Positions 17,929 to 26,211 of a stretch of DNA of 64,000 nucleotides are shown piece by piece. The DNA comes from Advenella sp. S44. Lineage in GTDB: Bacteria; Pseudomonadota; Gammaproteobacteria; Burkholderiales; Burkholderiaceae_B. The stretch is taken from the NCBI RefSeq assembly GCF_002810445.1, contig NZ_NEXS01000001.1:682001-746000 (forward strand), in the 5' to 3' direction. The notes beneath the pieces are model-generated. The model was not told the DNA's origin. It saw nothing but the letters and a program-made list of their open reading frames with translations, and made no database searches. The first letter of the stretch is position 1, and each line of letters opens with the position of its first letter. Made by a program: the position numbers and the translations under genes.

Positions 17929-18858
17929 TCAGGCCTGAATGACGCTGCGCACGTCTTCCTTGTCGGCATCTTCCTCTTGAACCGGCAGATTGCTTTCCTG
18001 TTCGGTGGCTGACCGCGCGACCGGATCGGCTGCCGGCGTGTCCACGCGTGGCGCAGCCACGACAGCATCGCGCAGGCGGCTGCGTCTGGGCTTCCTTTCG
18101 CGTTCCACTGCCGGGGGCGTCCAGGTCACGATATGCAGTGATCCGTCGTCATGTTCGACGAGTGCGGTCATGCTTTCTACCCAGTCGCCATCGTTGCAAT
18201 ACAAAATGCCGTCCACTTCGCGGATTTCGGCCTTGTGGATGTGGCCACAGACCACGCCATCATAATTGTTTTTGCGCGCTTCCTGCATGACTGCGTCTTC
18301 GAACGCCGAGATGTAGCTGACCGCGTTCTTGACTTTCTGCTTCAGGTATTGCGACAGCGACCAGTATCCGAGCCCCATGCGTGCCCGCGCGCCATTGAGC
18401 CACATATTGAAGGTGAGTGCGACCGCATAGAGGTGGTCGCCCACATAGGCCAGCCACGGCGCAAATTGCACGACACCATCGAAGCGGTCACCATGCAGTA
18501 TCCACAGGCGCTTGCCATCGGCGGTCACGTGCTCGGTTTCCTCGACCACTTCAATGCCGCCGAAGTTCTGCTGCACATAATGTCGGGCAAATGAGTCATG
18601 ATTGCCGGGAACGAATACGACCCGGGTGCCTTGTCGACATTTGCGCAGTATTTTCTGGATAACATCGTTGTGCGACTGCGGCCAGAACCACTTGCCTTTG
18701 AGCTGCCAGCCGTCGATAATGTCACCGACCAGATACAGGGTATCGGATTCCGTGTGCTTCAGAAAATCCAGCAACGCGGTTGCCTGGCATCCCTTGGTGC
18801 CCAGATGGACATCGGAGATCCAGATTGTGCGGTAGCGAGTAGTAGGATGTTCAGACAA
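17929..18858 (-). CDS. LpxH-like metallophosphoesterase (UDP-2,3-diacylglucosamine diphosphatase family)
   Basis: A calcineurin-like phosphoesterase with all metal motifs in order: 'ISDVHLGTKG', 'LVGDIIDGW', 'FVPGNHDSFAR', 'ILHGDRFD' and 'VVCGHIHKAE'. This arrangement matches the LpxH2/YbbF-like group, which hydrolyses UDP-diacylglucosamine in lipid A synthesis, although some members have other substrates. The C-terminal 50 residues are charged and low in complexity. The start is unclear: I list a TTG at 18858, 14 codons before the first motif; an in-frame GTG at 18954 would add 32 residues not expected in the family. Neither has a good ribosome-binding site. Confidence 0.8.
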   Translation of the reverse strand: MSEHPTTRYRTIWISDVHLGTKGCQATALLDFLKHTESDTLYLVGDIIDGWQLKGKWFWPQSHNDVIQKILRKCRQGTRVVFVPGNHDSFARHYVQQNFGGIEVVEETEHVTADGKRLWILHGDRFDGVVQFAPWLAYVGDHLYAVALTFNMWLNGARARMGLGYWSLSQYLKQKVKNAVSYISAFEDAVMQEARKNNYDGVVCGHIHKAEIREVDGILYCNDGDWVESMTALVEHDDGSLHIVTWTPPAVERERKPRRSRLRDAVVAAPRVDTPAADPVARSATEQESNLPVQEEDADKEDVRSVIQA

Positions 18859-19025
18859 AGTAATGTCAGGCCATAAGTACAGGTCGGGAATGACTCTTAT
18901 TACAACAACCAGTTGTGACGCATGTATGACAGTACCCAGTATATTATTCGTCACCTTTTTGTCATCATAGCGACTGATTCCTTTTTAACACATCGGCGGT
19001 CGTATTCCAATTGAGTTATTGCTGT

Positions 19026-19637
19026 ATGAGTGCGTACCTGGCCGGGCTGTTTCTTAGTGGTTCCCTAATTCTTGCGATCGGATCGCAAAATGCGTTTGTC
19101 CTGAAACAAGGGTTGCGCAAAAGCCACGTCTTCTGGGTCTGTCTGGTGTGCAGTCTGTCTGATGCAGCCCTGATACTGACCGGGGTGTTGGGGTTCTCTG
19201 TGGTGGCGCGCCATGCGGCCGATATTGTGCCTATCATCAAATACGCCGGCGCGCTTTTTCTGTTTGTGTACGGTCTGCTCCATTTTCATGCCGCGTTAAC
19301 CAAAAACGCCGCCATGAAGGACAGCAAGATTGACGCGCCGTCTCTGAAGCGAACGCTACTGGTGTGCCTGGCGCTCACCTGGTTGAATCCGCATGTTTAC
19401 CTGGATACGCTATTGCTTATTGGATCGGTGTCAACGCGATTCCCCGGGCAGCACTGGCTCTTTGCGGCTGGCGGAATCACTGCCTCGCTTGCCTTTTTCT
19501 TTTCTCTTGGATATGGCGCGCGCCTGCTGCTGCCATTATTTAAAAAGCCTGCTGCCTGGAAAATTCTGGATGTGATAGTGGGTATCACCATGTGGACGAT
19601 TGCCTGGCAGCTTGTCTGGGGTAAGTCCCTGGGATGA
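19026..19637 (+). CDS. LysE/ArgO-family amino acid exporter
   Basis: 203 residues with five to six membrane helices. The N-terminal 'LILAIGSQNAFVLKQGLRKSHVFWV' and the central 'CLALTWLNPHVYLDTLLLIG' are signatures of the LysE/ArgO family, which exports basic amino acids such as lysine and arginine. The ATG at 19026 is preferred over a TTG at 19011. ArgO genes are usually controlled by ArgP/LysG, but no such regulator is adjacent. It ends in a large hairpin shared with proV. Confidence 0.9.
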   Translation: MSAYLAGLFLSGSLILAIGSQNAFVLKQGLRKSHVFWVCLVCSLSDAALILTGVLGFSVVARHAADIVPIIKYAGALFLFVYGLLHFHAALTKNAAMKDSKIDAPSLKRTLLVCLALTWLNPHVYLDTLLLIGSVSTRFPGQHWLFAAGGITASLAFFFSLGYGARLLLPLFKKPAAWKILDVIVGITMWTIAWQLVWGKSLG

Positions 19638-19640
19638 GCG

Positions 19641-19718
19641 GGCCTTTGAGTAAAACTGGCTCAGCGTGACCCCGCGCTCAGTGATTCAATCGCTTGCGGG
19701 GTCAGTGACTCAATAGGC
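19641..19718. terminator. large two-part hairpin, bidirectional terminator between argO-like gene and proV
   Basis: An inner perfect 9-bp stem (TGACCCCGC 19667-19675 / GCGGGGTCA 19696-19704) is nested in an outer imperfect stem (GGCCTTTGAGT from 19641 pairing with GACTCAATAGGCC near 19706-19718). It lies between convergent genes. There is no clear T-run, so it may act on both strands as a stable barrier rather than as a classical terminator. Confidence 0.6.
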
Positions 19719-19739
19719 CACGGGTCAGAAAGCTGTGGT

Positions 19740-21128
19740 TCAGCGAGTATGGCCAGGTGCTTTTTCCGGTTTGTTTTTCAATGACTCGTCCAGTTCGATG
19801 GCACCTTCCGGCGGCTCCGGTTCATCGTCCGGCACGGCTGTATGGGAGCCGACAGTGCCTTGCGAGGCCGCTTTATCGTTAGGTGTCGCTGTGTCAGTCT
19901 TAGTGGCATCTGCCGGGTTTTGGTCATCGTCACCGTTGTTGCCGTTGCCCCCTTCGATGGCGGGGCTGACGAGCTCGACCACCCTGGCGCGGGACATGAC
20001 GCCAACGAACTCGTCGTTTTCATCTGTCACCACCACCGGCGCCGTAGACTGCAGCATATGGGTGAGCACTTCATCCAGATTGGTGTCGGCCGATACGGTG
20101 CGGGCTTCTTCCACTTTCGAGGAAATGTCACGCAAGCCGTCACGGGCCGCGTCTTCGGCCGCAGACAGGCGCAGCAGGCCGGCAAAGGCCTTGCCGTCCA
20201 GGACAGGCGCAAATTTGTAGTCGTACTGTTTCATGCGTTCGATGGCGTGGACTGGGCGCGCGCGCATGGTCAGCGTCAGCCGGGGCGCGTTGACGGCATG
20301 ACTGGCATTCAGGGCCTTGCCGCGGTTCACGTCTTGCAGGAAGGCAGCGACGTATTCATTATCAGGCGACAGCAGAATGTCTTCGGGCGTGCCTTCCTGA
20401 ATCAACTGGCCGTCCTTGAGAATGGCAATACGGTTACCCAGGCGCAGCGCTTCGTCCAGGTCGTGGGTAATGAACACAATAGTTTTGTTCAGTCTGGCCT
20501 GCAGTTCAAGTAACTGGTTTTGCATTTCACGGCGAATCAGCGGATCCAGGGCCGAAAATGCCTCGTCCATCAGCAGAATATCGGCGTCGGTAGCCAGTGC
20601 GCGCGCCAAACCGACGCGCTGCTGCATGCCTCCCGACAGTTGGTGAGGATATTGATTCTCAAAGCCGGCCAGACCCACTTGATCGAGCCAGTATCGGCCC
20701 TTGTCGTGGGCCTGGGCTTTGCTTATCCCCTGGATCGACAGGCCGTAGGCAGCATTGTCCAGCACGGTTTTATGCGGCAGCAGGCCAAAGCGCTGAAATA
20801 CCATGCTCATGGTATTTTGCCGGAACTTTTCTAGCTCCTTGCGGCCCAGTGTGACGACATCGGTGTCGTTCACCAGTATGTGGCCTGCGGTGGGTTCGAT
20901 CAGACGGTTGAAGTGTCGGATCAGCGTTGATTTGCCTGAACCCGACAGTCCCATGATGACATGGATGCTACCTTCCTCGATACTCAGGCTGATGTCTTTC
21001 AGGCCCAGTGTGTGGCCGCTTTTGGCAAGCAGTTCTTCCTTGGTAATGCCCTGCTTGACTGCGTCAATCCATTTTTCCGGCTCTTTGCCGAAGATTTTGT
21101 AGATATTTTTGACTTCAATTTTACTCAT
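19740..21128 (-). CDS. proV: glycine betaine/proline ABC transporter ATP-binding protein ProV
   Basis: 462 residues. Walker A 'GLSGSGKSTLIRHFNRL', signature 'LSGGMQQRVGLARAL', Walker B 'ILLMDEAFSALDP' and 'ITHDLDEALRLG' define the QAT-type ATPase. Residues about 275-390 form a pair of CBS domains ('VHAIERMKQYDYKFAPVLDG', 'VVVTDENDEFVGVMSRARV'), which sense ionic strength or nucleotides in related osmoporters. The last 70 residues are an unusual Asn/Asp/Pro/Glu-rich tail. The start overlaps the proW stop by 4 bases. It powers uptake of compatible solutes under osmotic stress. Confidence 0.93.
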   Translation of the reverse strand: MSKIEVKNIYKIFGKEPEKWIDAVKQGITKEELLAKSGHTLGLKDISLSIEEGSIHVIMGLSGSGKSTLIRHFNRLIEPTAGHILVNDTDVVTLGRKELEKFRQNTMSMVFQRFGLLPHKTVLDNAAYGLSIQGISKAQAHDKGRYWLDQVGLAGFENQYPHQLSGGMQQRVGLARALATDADILLMDEAFSALDPLIRREMQNQLLELQARLNKTIVFITHDLDEALRLGNRIAILKDGQLIQEGTPEDILLSPDNEYVAAFLQDVNRGKALNASHAVNAPRLTLTMRARPVHAIERMKQYDYKFAPVLDGKAFAGLLRLSAAEDAARDGLRDISSKVEEARTVSADTNLDEVLTHMLQSTAPVVVTDENDEFVGVMSRARVVELVSPAIEGGNGNNGDDDQNPADATKTDTATPNDKAASQGTVGSHTAVPDDEPEPPEGAIELDESLKNKPEKAPGHTR

Positions 21129-21982
21129 CGTGCACCGCCTGTATTTTTTCGTTTTCCATAAGACTGGGTGATGCGGTCAAAAAGTACCGCGAGGATGACG
21201 ATACCCAGTCCTGCCAGCAGACCGCGGCCCACTTCAAGGCGGTTGATGCCAAGCAGTACTTCATAGCCCAGGCCGCGCGCACCGATCATGGAGGCGATAA
21301 CGACCATGGAAAGGGCCATCATTGTGGTCTGGTTGATGCCGGCCATGATGTTCGGCAGCGCCAGTGGCAACTGGACGCCAAACAGTTGTTGGGATGAGGA
21401 TGCGCCAAATGCTCGCGATGCTTCAAGCACTTCGCGGTCGACCAGTCGGATGCCCAGGTCGGTCAGCCGGATCAGAGGCGGGACCGCATAAATCACAGTT
21501 GCAATAATTGCCGGGATTTTGCCAAGGCCGAAAAGCATGACAACGGGAATAAGGTAAACAAAGCTGGGCAGGGTCTGCATTACGTCCAGAATGGGCAGCA
21601 TGACCGATCGCACCGGATCGGACTTGGCCGTAATCACTCCCAGCGGGATCCCGATAATGATGGATATGGCAGTTGCCATAATCATTAGCGAAAGGGTTTG
21701 CATGCCTGCATCCCAGAGTCCGAGCACACCCAGCATGGCCAGCAGCGCGCCCATCAGCAGCGAGAAAACCACGCGACGGCTGGCCGCGAAGGCGATCAGG
21801 ACGGCAACAATAAGTACGCTCCACCAGGGAGCGCCACGCAGGACTTTTTCGAGCCAGACCAGCGCATGCAGGAAAGGCTCTGACATGGCATTGAGGGCAT
21901 CGGCGTAATTGGTGACCAGATGGTCCACGAACCCGTCGATGCTTTTGCGCACATCGCGCGCAGAGATAATTTCAGGAAACAT
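21125..21982 (-). CDS. proW: glycine betaine/proline ABC transporter permease ProW
   Basis: 285 residues with about six membrane helices and the permease EAA-type loop 'EVLEASRAFGASSSQQLFGVQLPLALPNIMAGI'. The block 'GIPLGVITAKSDPVRSVMLPILDVMQTLPSFVYLIPVVMLFGLGKIP' family pattern is typical of OpuAB/ProW. Its N-terminal extracytoplasmic segment is shorter than in E. coli ProW (about 285 versus about 354 residues). It lies between the binding-protein genes and proV in one operon. Confidence 0.93.
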   Translation of the reverse strand: MFPEIISARDVRKSIDGFVDHLVTNYADALNAMSEPFLHALVWLEKVLRGAPWWSVLIVAVLIAFAASRRVVFSLLMGALLAMLGVLGLWDAGMQTLSLMIMATAISIIIGIPLGVITAKSDPVRSVMLPILDVMQTLPSFVYLIPVVMLFGLGKIPAIIATVIYAVPPLIRLTDLGIRLVDREVLEASRAFGASSSQQLFGVQLPLALPNIMAGINQTTMMALSMVVIASMIGARGLGYEVLLGINRLEVGRGLLAGLGIVILAVLFDRITQSYGKRKNTGGAR

Positions 21983-22056
21983 AATTGTATTTGTTCATCA
22001 AAAAATAGAGAAAGGCAGGGCCGGGCCACGGCCGCAGGATACGGCTGCGCCCTGCA

Positions 22057-22071
22057 GGCTGCATGGCAGCC
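22057..22071 (-). promoter_or_regulatory. short hairpin between proX and proW
   Basis: GGCTGC-ATG-GCAGCC, a perfect 6-bp stem in the 110-bp gap. It may stabilise the upstream proX message or lower expression of proW, giving more binding protein than membrane subunits. Confidence 0.35.
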
Positions 22072-22092
22072 CGGCATTGACAGGTGCGAGCG

Positions 22093-23097
22093 TCAGAGTG
22101 AGGCTTTGACACGCTCGGCCACCTCGGCGGGGACCCATTTGGACCAGACGGCCTGTTGGTTATTCAGAAACCATAGCGCGACGTCGCTTGTGTCGTCGCC
22201 ACTCTCTTCCATATGGGCCAGGGTTTTGTTCACGACATCAACCGGGAAGGACACCTTGCTGAAAAACGCAGTCAGCTGGGGCGCGTCCTGCATGAATTTC
22301 GCATTGAGGGCCGTAAAAACCGGATTGTCTGGATAAGCCGTAGCTTGCGGATCGGCGCAGTCTTCGCGCGTCAGGCATTGCTGCTTTTCTTCGTCGTAGG
22401 CCGGCATTTCCAGCTTGACCAGGTCCAGCATGCTAACTAGCGGAGTGGGTTCCCAATAATAAAAAACGATATCTTTCTTTCGTTTATAGGACGACATCAG
22501 CGTCGCTTTCTGGGCGGCGCCGGTTCCGGGTGCATAGACCTCGAATTGCTCGTCCAGCTTCAGGCCCTTGGCCAGGTTGGTGGCAACCAGCTGGCAGTTC
22601 CAGCCGGCAGGGCAGCCGTAGATCCGACCCTTGTCGGGAGTCTCGGGATCGGCGAATGCATCCTTGTGCTTGATCAGGTCGGCGGCCGACTTGAGGTCGG
22701 GAAATTTTTCAGCGGTATATTTAGGGATGTACCACGCTTCCCGGCCGATGTACAGTTCACCAACTCGCTTGACCTTGCCGCTTTTCTCGGCCCGGGCCCA
22801 GGCGTCGCTGATGCTGTTGAGCCAGATCTCTGTATTGACCTGCAGATCGCCGCGTTCAAGGGCGGCCAAAGCGGTCAGCGTTTCGGTAGGCACGACCTCG
22901 GTCTGGCAGCCATAGCCTTTTTCCAGAATATATCGTTCGACGTCGGCAAGAATCAGGTTCGATTCCCAGTTCATGCCGCCGAACCGGACCGTCTCTTGAA
23001 CTTCGCAGGCAGGAACATCTGCCGCGGCAGCAGGGCGGGCAAGCCCGAACGTGGCCGAAGCAATGAATACAGCAGATAGAACTTTAGTCTTTATCAT
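22093..23097 (-). CDS. proX: glycine betaine/proline ABC transporter substrate-binding protein ProX (copy 2)
   Basis: 334 residues with a signal peptide ending 'ARPAAAADVP'. 'VRFGGMNWESNLILADVERYILEKGYGC', 'LAALERGDLQVNTEIWLNS' and 'KKDIVFYYWEPTPL' follow the ProX/OpuAC-type fold, with several Trp residues expected to form the cation-binding aromatic box. It is a tandem paralogue of the gene at 23191, same length. The ATG at 23097 is chosen because it directly precedes the signal peptide. It binds a quaternary amine such as betaine in the periplasm and delivers it to ProW/ProV. Confidence 0.92.
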   Translation of the reverse strand: MIKTKVLSAVFIASATFGLARPAAAADVPACEVQETVRFGGMNWESNLILADVERYILEKGYGCQTEVVPTETLTALAALERGDLQVNTEIWLNSISDAWARAEKSGKVKRVGELYIGREAWYIPKYTAEKFPDLKSAADLIKHKDAFADPETPDKGRIYGCPAGWNCQLVATNLAKGLKLDEQFEVYAPGTGAAQKATLMSSYKRKKDIVFYYWEPTPLVSMLDLVKLEMPAYDEEKQQCLTREDCADPQATAYPDNPVFTALNAKFMQDAPQLTAFFSKVSFPVDVVNKTLAHMEESGDDTSDVALWFLNNQQAVWSKWVPAEVAERVKASL

Positions 23098-23151
23098 GGC
23101 AGTGTGCCTCTTATGGCTAAAAGTTAAGCTAAACGCCAGGGATTGACATCG

Positions 23152-23169
23152 GCCCGTTCGGAAACGGGC
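23152..23169 (-). promoter_or_regulatory. hairpin between the two proX copies
   Basis: GCCCGTT-CGGA-AACGGGC, a 7-bp perfect stem with a 4-base loop, just after the stop of the upstream copy. Likely a message-stabilising or attenuating intercistronic stem. Confidence 0.45.
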
Positions 23170-23190
23170 GTTCAAATGACGGACAAGTAA

Positions 23191-24195
23191 TTAGAGCGAT
23201 TCCTTCACTTTGGCTGCGACTTCGGGGGAAACCCATTTTTCCCAGACTTCGCCCTGGTTTTTCAGGAACCAATCGGCAACATCGCGCGAATCATCGCCTG
23301 TTTCTTCCATATGGGCAAGTGTTTTGTCCATGACGGGCAGGGGTACCGATACGTTGGAGAAGAACTCGGTCAGTTTCGGGGCCTTTTCGCTAAACTCTGT
23401 GTTCAGCGCGGTAAAGACCGGGTTGTCGGGGTAAGCGCTAGGTTGCGGATCGGCACAATCGGGATCGGTCAGGCATGCCTGTTTTTCCTTGTCATAGGCA
23501 GGCAGCTCCAGCTTGACCAGATCAAGCGAACCGACCAGCGGCGTTGGATACCAGTAATAGAAAACGATATTTTGCTTACGCTTGTACGCTGAAGTGAGGG
23601 CTGCTTTCTGGGCCGCACCCGTACCAGGTGAATACAGGGTGAAGTCCTTGTCCAGTTTCAGCGCCTTGTAAAGATTGGTGCTGACCACTTCGCAACCCCA
23701 GCCTGCCGGGCAACCGTAGAAACGCCCCTTGCTTGGGTCTTCGGGGTCGGCAAATTCTTCCTTGTACTTGGGCAGGTCGGCAGCAGACTTCAGGTCTGGG
23801 AATTTTTCGGCGACGTATTTCGGAATGAACCAGGCTTCACCGCCTGTGTACAGGTCGGCCACTCTTTTGACTTTGCCTGTTTTTTCCGCTTTGGCCCACG
23901 GCTCGCCTACGCTGTTGAGCCATATTTCGGTGTTGATATCCAGGTCGCCCCGTTCGAGCGCTGCTAGCGCGGGCAGGGTTTCGGTTGGGAGCGTCTCTGT
24001 TTTGCAGCCATAGCCTTTTTCAAGGATGGTGCGCTGAACGTCCACCAGAACGAGATTGGATTCCCAGTTCATGCCGCCGAAATTGACGGTGCGATCCACT
24101 TCACATTGGGCGTCCGCAGCGTGGGCTGTAGCAGATAGTCCCAGGCCGAACACGGCAAGAAGCGTCGTGCAAAGAATTTTGTGTTTTAAGAACAT
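23191..24195 (-). CDS. proX: glycine betaine/proline ABC transporter substrate-binding protein ProX (copy 1)
   Basis: 334 residues, same length as the downstream copy and similar throughout ('VNFGGMNWESNLVLVDVQRTILEKGYGC', 'QNIVFYYWYPTPLVGSLDLVKLELPAYD'). The signal peptide is MFLKHKILCTTLLAVFGLG followed by 'SATAHAADAQ'. AAGGAGG upstream of the ATG at 24195 fixes the start; an in-frame extension to 24402 is not credible. It is the first gene of the proX-proX-proW-proV operon. The two copies differ in loops near the binding cleft, which may give different preferences, for example betaine versus proline or choline derivatives. Confidence 0.92.
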   Translation of the reverse strand: MFLKHKILCTTLLAVFGLGLSATAHAADAQCEVDRTVNFGGMNWESNLVLVDVQRTILEKGYGCKTETLPTETLPALAALERGDLDINTEIWLNSVGEPWAKAEKTGKVKRVADLYTGGEAWFIPKYVAEKFPDLKSAADLPKYKEEFADPEDPSKGRFYGCPAGWGCEVVSTNLYKALKLDKDFTLYSPGTGAAQKAALTSAYKRKQNIVFYYWYPTPLVGSLDLVKLELPAYDKEKQACLTDPDCADPQPSAYPDNPVFTALNTEFSEKAPKLTEFFSNVSVPLPVMDKTLAHMEETGDDSRDVADWFLKNQGEVWEKWVSPEVAAKVKESL

Positions 24196-24553
24196 GGCCG
24201 TAGCCTCCTTAAGTCTTACAGGGTTATAAAAATAACTGTGTATGCCAAAGAGTATGCGGAAAACGACGTAGCGCCGTCGATACAGACAAAAATTGAGGGG
24301 CGGCATAGCGCCCGATTGACAGGTAAAACACGTTTGCGCCAACAGCGCAAAAGAGGTACACAATTGAAACGATGAATTAGCAAAACCCATGCATTGTAAC
24401 AAATCGGGGACACCCGGGCAAACCAGCGTCGTTCGGGAAAATCCCTAGCAGTCATTTTTATTCATATATGAGAAAATAGATTCATATACGAAAATAATCA
24501 GGCGCCATGGAACCAGCGACAAACGGCTGCCAAGCGCCCGCAGGAGCCAGTTA
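24196..24553. other. 358-bp divergent regulatory region between proX and cupin operon
   Basis: Non-coding. On the proX side I see only the ribosome-binding site. On the cupin side are the two phased repeats listed separately and an AGGAG ribosome-binding site at 24540-24544. Promoters for both directions must lie here but I cannot place them firmly. Confidence 0.5.
24461..24500 (+). repeat. two 20-bp-spaced direct repeats upstream of cupin operon
   Basis: TTCATATATGAGAAAATA (from 24461) and TTCATATACGAAAATA (from 24481) repeat at an exact 20-bp interval, two helical turns. Each core (TTCATATATGAG, TTCATATACGAA) is nearly palindromic. This is a good candidate for a double operator, perhaps for the IclR regulator at 28732. 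Confidence 0.5.
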
Positions 24554-24985
24554 ATGACAGACATCGCCGGGCGCGCCGCCGCGCCACACACCAATCCCAC
24601 GCCCAGCCAGCCGACCTGGATCGTCAGGGAAGCCGATGTGCCGGGTTACAGCCCCGCCAACCACCATGGTACCGTCAACCGGCGCCTGATCGGTCCCGCG
24701 ACGGTGGGCGCACGCCACCTGGAAGTGCTGGTGGGTACGATCGAACAGAACCGGGGCGCCTTGCCGCATGCGCATCCTGGCATTGAGCAGGTGGTTTATA
24801 TGCTGTCGGGCACCGCAGATGTGGAAATGGATGGCGAAAAGGGCAAGCTGCAAGCCGGCGATTGCTGCTTTTTTCCTGCCGACAAAAAACATATTTTCAC
24901 TGTCACCAGCCTCGAACCGGCGCGCATCCTGGTGATCTATTCGCCGCCCTATGAAGAAAACCCGGCAAGGGTGATCCGGGACTAA
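24554..24985 (+). CDS. cupin-domain protein
   Basis: 143 residues with one cupin barrel. Motif 1 is 'PHAHPGIEQVVYMLSGTADVEMDGE' (about 75-100) and motif 2 is 'GDCCFFPADKKHIFTV' (about 105-120), keeping His/Glu residues that normally hold a metal. Small cupins may be dioxygenases, isomerases or ligand sensors. AGGAG precedes the ATG. The Bug/CoA-transferase/dehydrogenase genes lie downstream in the same direction after a 261-bp repeat-containing gap, so functional linkage is likely but not certain. Confidence 0.82.
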   Translation: MTDIAGRAAAPHTNPTPSQPTWIVREADVPGYSPANHHGTVNRRLIGPATVGARHLEVLVGTIEQNRGALPHAHPGIEQVVYMLSGTADVEMDGEKGKLQAGDCCFFPADKKHIFTVTSLEPARILVIYSPPYEENPARVIRD

Positions 24986-25039
24986 TTGCAGGACAACGTC
25001 GGTTCAGCGGCACCGGTTTAGCAACGCTATATAGAGCAA

Positions 25040-25180
25040 CACTTATTCAACAGGACCGATGAAGTCACACAGACCAGGCAGCACCCATTCAGGATTCCTA
25101 TTCATGAGTACCTGTTCAGTAGCACTTATTCATGAGTAACTATTCAGTATATTCAGTACCACCTATTCAGTAGCACCTAG
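25040..25180 (+). repeat. cluster of short degenerate direct repeats
   Basis: Interspersed copies of two short units occur between the cupin and Bug genes. TATTCATGAGTA is exact at 25099-25110 and 25127-25138; TTCAGTAGCAC is exact at 25115-25125 and 25166-25176. Further ATTCA-containing partial copies are at 25045, 25087, 25142 and 25151. The pattern looks like slippage-derived satellite sequence or a multi-site binding region. Confidence 0.65.
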
Positions 25181-25246
25181 AAACCCAGCGGGCCGGATTC
25201 CGGGCGCCGCTGCTCAAAGAAGCACTGCCCCTTTACTGGAGACATT

Positions 25247-26209
25247 ATGAATATTCAATTGCTACGTTCTTTGCTGGGCGCCGCCGCCCTGATTGTCGCG
25301 GGCACAGCCGCTGCGGCATGGCCGCAAAAGCCCATAACCATGGTTGTGCCTTTTCCTGCCGGTTCGGGTACCGATTCCGTCGGACGCATTTTCGCCCGTG
25401 AATTGACCAGCCGCATGGGCCAGCAGGTGATTGTCGAGAACAAGCCCGGCGGCAACGGTACGATTGCTGCGCAACAGGTTGCGCGCGCCAAGCCTGACGG
25501 CTATACCATTCTGATTTCGACCAATACGCCGCTGTCGGCCGCGCCCTGGCTGCAGAAAAGCGTGCCTTATGACGTGATCAAGGACTTCACACCGATCGCG
25601 CGCGGCGGCAACCTGCCCTTTATCCTGGTCGCCAATATGAAACAGCCCTTCAATTCGGTCCAGGAGCTGGTGAGCCAGGCCAAGGCCAATCCGGGGAAAC
25701 TGACTTATGCCTCGGGCAACAGTACCGGGATTGTGGCCGGCGCAACCCTCTCCCATGCCGCCGGTATCGAAACGCTGCATGTGCCCTATAAGGGCACCCC
25801 TCAAGCACTGACCGATCTGATCGGCGGACAGGTAGACTACATGTTTACCGACCTGACCTCTGGCATGCCCTTTGTACAGTCGAAAAAAATTAAGGCCCTG
25901 GCCGTGTCCACCGCCAAACCCAGCACGCTGCTGCCCGATCTGCCCTCCATGGAAGCGGCTGGTATCGACAACTTCGACATTAATTCCTGGAACGGTTTCC
26001 TGGGCCCGGCCGATATGTCTGATGAGGCCGTGGCTACATTGAATAAAACAATTAACGAGATTGTGAGTGATGCGAAAGTCAAACAGGAGCTGGCCGGCCT
26101 GGGGTTTGATGCGTTCAGCGGCACCCAGCAGGAATTTGCGGCGTTTGTTCGCGAACAGTATGAGCTCTGGGGCAAACTTATCAAAGATGCAGGAATCAAG
26201 GTTCAATAA
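25247..26209 (+). CDS. Bug/TctC-family periplasmic solute-binding protein
   Basis: 320 residues, signal peptide ending 'GTAAAAWPQ', and Bug blocks 'KPITMVVPFPAGSGTDSVGRIFARELT', 'VIVENKPGGNGTIAAQQVARA' and 'TLHVPYKGTPQALTDLIGGQVDYM'. GGAGA lies seven bases before the ATG. The stop is two bases before the CoA-transferase gene, so they are co-translated. It probably captures the carboxylate that the transferase activates. As elsewhere in the window no TctA/TctB genes accompany it. Confidence 0.92.
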   Translation: MNIQLLRSLLGAAALIVAGTAAAAWPQKPITMVVPFPAGSGTDSVGRIFARELTSRMGQQVIVENKPGGNGTIAAQQVARAKPDGYTILISTNTPLSAAPWLQKSVPYDVIKDFTPIARGGNLPFILVANMKQPFNSVQELVSQAKANPGKLTYASGNSTGIVAGATLSHAAGIETLHVPYKGTPQALTDLIGGQVDYMFTDLTSGMPFVQSKKIKALAVSTAKPSTLLPDLPSMEAAGIDNFDINSWNGFLGPADMSDEAVATLNKTINEIVSDAKVKQELAGLGFDAFSGTQQEFAAFVREQYELWGKLIKDAGIKVQ

Positions 26210-26211
26210 GA

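Noticed and set aside
19641-19718. Small RNA between the argO-like gene and proV
   Set aside because: The structure is explained by a terminator shared between convergent genes; no promoter is visible.
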